This document shows, piece after piece, positions 59,886 to 64,000 of a DNA stretch of 64,000 nucleotides; the first letter of the stretch is position 1, and every line of letters starts with the position of its first letter. The translations under genes and the position numbers were made by a program. The stretch covers positions 1-64,000 of the forward strand of contig CALEBN010000027.1 in assembly GCA_937943045.1 (NCBI GenBank), written 5' to 3'. Source of the stretch: an uncultured Collinsella sp. (lineage in GTDB: Bacteria; Actinomycetota; Coriobacteriia; Coriobacteriales; Coriobacteriaceae). The notes under the pieces are model-generated. The model did no database searches, was not told where the DNA came from, and saw only the letters and a program-made list of their open reading frames with translations.

Positions 59886-62882
59886 ATGGTAAACGATCTG
59901 GGCAATACTGACGACCTCGAGTTGATGCCGACGGGCGGCGGCTATATGGTGCGGCGCGATCGCTTGATGAACGAGCTCATCGTTAAAGGGCGCAAGGCGG
60001 GAATTGTTTTGCTCTACGCGCCCGACGGGTTTGGTAAGACGTCGGTGTTGCTGCAATACGTGCAGGAGGTTAAATCGGACCCCACGCGAGGGCCGGTTCG
60101 GATTATCGAGGCCGACCGCGCGATTGGACGTGAGCTCTTTATGCAGCTCGAGGTTGTCGCCGATGAGCTTAAGGACAAAACTCATTCGCTCGTTGCGATC
60201 GACAACGTGCCCAATCTCGAGCAGCACGAAACCGAGGACCTCATCGATCGAATCCGCAGCTTACGTGCTACGGGGACGGGGGTCTTTATTGCCTGCCGCC
60301 CCTCCAACCGATTGCTTATCCACGGGCTGGGCGATTCTGTAAAAGTCAATGCGCAGATGCTCAAGGTGCACGCCTATGAGTATTCGTCATGGGCCACGGC
60401 GTTCTCTATCAGCACATCGCTCGATTTTTATCGGCTCACGCAAGGTGTGCCAGAGCTGGTATCTGCCTTGCAGACGGGGATGTATGGACAGGGCGATGTT
60501 GCCGGGTTGCTCGAAAACGAAATCGTCAACGTGTACGGTGCGGCGCTGGCCGATCTCGCATCGCTCGAGAACAACCTGTTGTTTACCGTTGCCTGCTTGA
60601 TGGTATTGATGGGCGAGGGCCGCATTGCGGAGCTAGAGGCGTGCGGTGTGAGGCTTTCGATGGTCGACCAGTCTATCTTTGTGCGCGATTATCCGATTTT
60701 TGGCGTGGATCCGTCTGATCGCACCTTTAGGTGTTTGGGCGCTAAGGACAACGCGCGCCTGAGGCTGCGAAAGCTTGTTGCCGAGATCCGTCCCGAACTA
60801 GTATCGCGGGCTGCTCGCATTTTGATAAAGGCGGCCCGATGCGATTTAGCCATGGACCTGGCCGATGCGTTCTTGGACCGCCGTGTGGTGTTGGAGCTTG
60901 CCGGGCAGTATGGGGCCGATCTTGCCCTGACCGGGCATGGAGGGGACATTTGCCGTGCAGCATCGGCGATGATCAATGCGGAAAAGCAGGAGCAAGAGCC
61001 GACAGCCGCCGAGGCACTCGGCGTGTATCTGGCGGCTGTCAGCGTGTGCAATACAAAGCTGGCAAGGTATATGGCGTCCGTTATCGAACGTGCGGGTGAC
61101 CAGGCGGCCCGCGAGGTCGACCCCGCTACCTGGAAAATAGCCCAGGCGCTTACTATCGCCTTTTACGGCGACAATGACCTGGGGCTTCCCGCCAACCCTG
61201 TTGTGCAAGAACAGACATCCTGCGAGGTGCTCGACATGCTGTCCGCGCATATCGAGGTCAAGCGCCACCTAACCGAGCGAGCGGAAGATGGCAATGTTCT
61301 CGCGAAGCTCAAGGCGTGCAAAGCTTATGATTGCGAGCTCGACATCGCGGGGATTCTCATACAGGCCGACCATATGCTGGTGGAGCTGTTCGACGGCTCG
61401 TTTGCTAAACCCGACGAGCGCGATGACAAGATGGCGCAGATACTCGAGGCGCTCGATATCCGCGGGCTTAAGGCACCATCCATTTGGCTGCGTATGGTGC
61501 TCGCGGCGCGGCGCCTGCTCGCGGGCTTGCCCGTGACCGACGATGTGGCGTTTGGCGAGCTCGACCGCTTTGCGGTGCGTGTTCGTGACAATCAAATTCA
61601 GCTGTTTGGGTTATTGCTGGAGGGTTGGCAATCGCTGGCGGAGGGGCGGCCGGTCAACGCGAAGTTCCGTGCGGTTCAGGTGCTCAAGCTCGCCGACGAA
61701 TCGATTACGTACATGCGCGAAAACGCGTTGCTGCTGGAGCGCGTGGCGTACCTGCGCAATACGTCGCTGGTATCGGTTCGCGAAGAGGCGGAGCTGCTCG
61801 ACATTAGCAAGACGCAGGTCGGTGGCTCAGAAGCCTGGATCGTGGCGCTGCACCTGGCCGCTGCGGGCCGCGATAGCGATCTTGCCGCCTGGATGTCTAT
61901 GAATCGCTCGGGGATTTTAGACCCATCGTATCGGCTATTTGCGCGTCTTGCGATGCACTGTCTGGGCGAGCCTGCCGTCAGGATTCGCAAGAAGCTTCCG
62001 GTGCGTGAGCTTTCGCGGTATTCACTACGCGATGATTTTGAGGGCGAAAGCGAGCACCTGTTCCAGGCGGGCGAGGTTGAGGCTGTCGATACGATCGGCC
62101 ATATTGAGATGCGCATGTTTGGCACATTTCGCGCCGAGCGCGACGGCTTTCCCATCACGGATAAGATGTGGCGTCGCAAAAAGGCGGCAACACTTGCCGA
62201 GCGGCTCGCGTTGGGCATGGATGCCATGGTCGACCGCGAGACAATCGCCATGGAGTTGTGGCCCCATGCCGAGTTTAGCGCGGCGCGCAACAATCTGTAT
62301 TCGACGGTATCGCGCTTGCGCTCGGCTTTGGGTCCAACGCCGGATGGCAAGTCGTGCGTGCTCATCCAAAACGAGTGCATAGGGCTCAACGGCGACTACG
62401 TTAAGACCGATGTAAGGCTCTTTGACCAGCTGAGCCGCGAGATCCTGGGAAACCGTATGGGCGCGAGAGGCCCTCACCTGGTTGAGCTTTGTCTTAAGGT
62501 TGAGCAGCTCTACGCGGGGCCGCTGTATGTTCCCACCGGTTGCAATCCCACGTTTTTTACGCGCATGCGCCACATTATGCAATCCAAGTACATCGACTGC
62601 ATGATTAGGGGAGCGAATGCCGCTCTCGAGGAAAATGACCTGCAATCGGCAATTTGGCTCGTTGAATCGGGGCTTCGCCAAGAGACTGCGCGCGAGGACA
62701 TGGTTCGCTGTGCCATGCGCGTTTACGGTGCGGCGGGACGACGCCGCGATGTTGTCGAGCTGTACAGTGGGCATATGCATCACCTGAGGGAGCAGGTCAA
62801 TGGCGTGCCCGAGCCCGAGACGCGGCGTCTGTACGAGCGCTTGGTGGAGGGCAGGCTTAACCGCGTGCTCGTCGAGCGATAA
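59886..62882 (+). CDS. Large STAND/BTAD transcriptional regulator (SARP-like C-terminus)
   Basis: The 998-residue protein has an N-terminal NTPase region with a P-loop-like LLYAPDGFGKTS (about residue 43-54) and an acidic strand (HSLVAIDNVPN), a long helical middle of repeat character, and a C-terminal OmpR-like winged helix plus BTAD helical domain (IEMRMFGTFRAERDGFPI...MELWPHAEFSAARNNLYSTVSRLRSALG...FDQLSREI...LVELCLKVEQLYAGPLY). This architecture is known from actinobacterial SARP/AfsR and MalT-type regulators, which oligomerise on ATP and ligand binding. Target genes unknown. ATG 59886 follows GAGGAGCAAG. Confidence 0.87.
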   Translation: MVNDLGNTDDLELMPTGGGYMVRRDRLMNELIVKGRKAGIVLLYAPDGFGKTSVLLQYVQEVKSDPTRGPVRIIEADRAIGRELFMQLEVVADELKDKTHSLVAIDNVPNLEQHETEDLIDRIRSLRATGTGVFIACRPSNRLLIHGLGDSVKVNAQMLKVHAYEYSSWATAFSISTSLDFYRLTQGVPELVSALQTGMYGQGDVAGLLENEIVNVYGAALADLASLENNLLFTVACLMVLMGEGRIAELEACGVRLSMVDQSIFVRDYPIFGVDPSDRTFRCLGAKDNARLRLRKLVAEIRPELVSRAARILIKAARCDLAMDLADAFLDRRVVLELAGQYGADLALTGHGGDICRAASAMINAEKQEQEPTAAEALGVYLAAVSVCNTKLARYMASVIERAGDQAAREVDPATWKIAQALTIAFYGDNDLGLPANPVVQEQTSCEVLDMLSAHIEVKRHLTERAEDGNVLAKLKACKAYDCELDIAGILIQADHMLVELFDGSFAKPDERDDKMAQILEALDIRGLKAPSIWLRMVLAARRLLAGLPVTDDVAFGELDRFAVRVRDNQIQLFGLLLEGWQSLAEGRPVNAKFRAVQVLKLADESITYMRENALLLERVAYLRNTSLVSVREEAELLDISKTQVGGSEAWIVALHLAAAGRDSDLAAWMSMNRSGILDPSYRLFARLAMHCLGEPAVRIRKKLPVRELSRYSLRDDFEGESEHLFQAGEVEAVDTIGHIEMRMFGTFRAERDGFPITDKMWRRKKAATLAERLALGMDAMVDRETIAMELWPHAEFSAARNNLYSTVSRLRSALGPTPDGKSCVLIQNECIGLNGDYVKTDVRLFDQLSREILGNRMGARGPHLVELCLKVEQLYAGPLYVPTGCNPTFFTRMRHIMQSKYIDCMIRGANAALEENDLQSAIWLVESGLRQETAREDMVRCAMRVYGAAGRRRDVVELYSGHMHHLREQVNGVPEPETRRLYERLVEGRLNRVLVER

Positions 62883-62916
62883 AAAAAGAGCGTCCGAATT
62901 GCTCGGACGCTCGCAA
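62883..62916 (-). terminator. Terminator of the YhbY gene
   Basis: GAGCGTCCGA pairs with TCGGACGCTC; on the minus strand the hairpin is followed by TTTTTTT. It lies just after the minus-strand YhbY gene and overlaps the end of the convergent regulator. Confidence 0.75.
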
Positions 62917-62951
62917 GCTTGATGTATGTTGGCTCGCCGGATCGTTGGCTC

Positions 62952-63251
62952 TTAGACGAGCTTAATCTTCTCGATGTCCTTGCGCGAGGACTCGCGATAC
63001 AGCGAGAACTTGCGGCCGATAACCTGGACGACCTCGGCATGGCAGCGATCGGCGAGCTCTTCGGCGGCCTCGCGGGCGGAAAGGCTGGAACCGTCGAGTA
63101 CGGAGCACTTAACGAGCTCGTGCTTCTCCAGGTAGGCGACCGTCTGCTCGACGGTGCCCTCGTTGATGTCGGACTTGCCGATGATGATGGCGGGGTTGAG
63201 GTGATGGGCCATGCTGCGAAGCTGCTTGACCTGGGCTCCTGTCAGTGCCAT
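62952..63251 (-). CDS. yhbY: YhbY-family RNA-binding protein (CRM domain)
   Basis: The 99-residue protein opens with LTGAQVKQLRSMAHHLNPAIIIGKSDINEG, the CRM-domain pattern with its GxxG-like loop, and has the typical VKCSVLDGS and VVQVIGRKFSLYR strands. YhbY proteins bind pre-50S ribosomal particles. It is transcribed opposite the large regulator. Confidence 0.9.
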   Translation of the reverse strand: MALTGAQVKQLRSMAHHLNPAIIIGKSDINEGTVEQTVAYLEKHELVKCSVLDGSSLSAREAAEELADRCHAEVVQVIGRKFSLYRESSRKDIEKIKLV

Positions 63252-63433
63252 GGGTTCTCGCTTTCTATGTTATGGGGCGCCCCACGATGGGGCCTTAATC
63301 TACGTGAGCTGTCCCACGATAGCGCAGGAACGGCGCGGTGTGGGGCGTGTTTGCCCAGTTCAAAAAGAATGCGGATGCCGAGCGGGAGAACAGCGCGGGT
63401 TACAGGCGGACGTGTGCGGCGGCCGAAAGCGGT

Positions 63434-64000
63434 CTATGGACGGCCCGAAGAAACCGGCTCCCATGCAATAAACGCCCAACGGACTTTGCGGACGTGGTCG
63501 AGCATGTAGCGCCCCTGCGGCACGCCCTTGGACCCCGGCTCGCCGACATGGGGATTCTCAATCATATGCTGAGCGACGTAGGCGCGCAGACGGTCAATCT
63601 TATCCTCGTTACCGTGCTCGAGCATGCGGGAGAAGTCCGCCACGCCCGCCTCAAGGCTATCGAAGGTATCGCGACGAGGTGATTCAAAGTACGCAACCTG
63701 CGGCAGGGCACCCATCTGAATGAGGATATTAAAGGCATACACAAAGCCATTACTGCAGGTAACCGAGGCACCGATGGCGTTCATCAGGTGCAGGTCATAG
63801 CGCGGGCTGGAGTTGGCGACCATCGTGACAGCACAACGCCGACGAGCCGTTCGATCAAGCTTGGCAAGTGCGCCTTTTAGGTTGGTCGTGGTGACAGAGC
63901 GACTGGCAAAGGCAACATCCACCGCTTTTGCGACCGGTCCAACCAAATCCCAATCATCATCCCAAGCAAGCTCAAGCGGTGTAATGCAATCCTCGAGCCC
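63434..64000 (-). CDS. Unknown protein, N-terminus beyond window edge
   Basis: The frame is open from the right window edge to the stop at 63434 (188 residues visible). It contains PLELAWDDDWDLVGPVAKAVDVAFA, a middle region TTNLKGALAKLDRTARRRCAVTMVANSSPRYDLHLMNAIGASVTC and a C-terminus rich in charged residues. I do not recognise a family. A TTG at 63946 is not a convincing start, so the gene most likely begins outside the window. 63252-63433, between this gene and yhbY, holds nothing I can identify. Confidence 0.6.
   Translation of the reverse strand, partial: GLEDCITPLELAWDDDWDLVGPVAKAVDVAFASRSVTTTNLKGALAKLDRTARRRCAVTMVANSSPRYDLHLMNAIGASVTCSNGFVYAFNILIQMGALPQVAYFESPRRDTFDSLEAGVADFSRMLEHGNEDKIDRLRAYVAQHMIENPHVGEPGSKGVPQGRYMLDHVRKVRWAFIAWEPVSSGRP

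Overview
This window looks like a chromosomal segment of a high-GC, Gram-positive gut actinobacterium of class Coriobacteriia, most likely Collinsella or a close relative. The signs are GC-rich third codon positions, LPxTG-type pilins with a class C sortase, an SsrA tag ending in ALAA, a GSI-alpha-like glutamine synthetase next to an OmpR-type orphan regulator, a gatCAB operon, and many hairpin repeats in the gaps. Genus assignment is inference. I see no transposase, integrase, phage module, rRNA, tRNA or CRISPR array.

Layout. 1-10,760 is a sugar-acid catabolic region: SDR dehydrogenase (cut by the window edge), GntR regulator, GntP permease, IlvD/Edd dehydratase, then (after an AAA ATPase and a second GntR regulator) KDPG aldolase, KDG kinase and a LacI regulator. 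Together they form a route sugar acid -> 2-keto-3-deoxygluconate -> KDPG -> pyruvate + glyceraldehyde-3-phosphate. 10,804-11,656 is a MNT/HEPN toxin-antitoxin pair whose antitoxin carries an extra DinJ/RelB-like DNA-binding head. 11,791-19,490 holds a glutamine-synthetase homologue with replaced catalytic residues, an atypical response regulator, HtrA protease, DNA ligase LigA and a MATE exporter. 19,748-29,900 holds a heterodimeric ABC exporter, a possible nuclease-fold protein between two copies of a repeat, molybdenum cofactor genes (moaA and a moaC-mobB fusion), an MFS transporter and a HAD phosphatase.

30,384-39,157 is a sortase-assembled pilus locus: a large beta-helix adhesin (interrupted by an in-frame amber codon and containing a G9 tract), two pilins, a 50-residue membrane protein and a class C sortase. 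39,483-42,984 is gatCAB. Then come an AAA/DUF4143 ATPase, an AraC regulator divergent from a YbtPQ-like ABC pair, a small membrane protein with a metal P-type ATPase, a RelB-like/PIN toxin-antitoxin pair, tmRNA, a patatin-like phospholipase, rplM-rpsI, glmM, a PTS IIA, nagB, a STAND/BTAD regulator and a YhbY protein.

The most interesting signals are the DinJ-MNT fusion, the glutamine synthetase without several metal ligands, the adhesin with a homopolymer tract and internal stop, inverted copies of the tmRNA T-arm just downstream of ssrA, and several families of palindromic intergenic repeats, some of which double as terminators.
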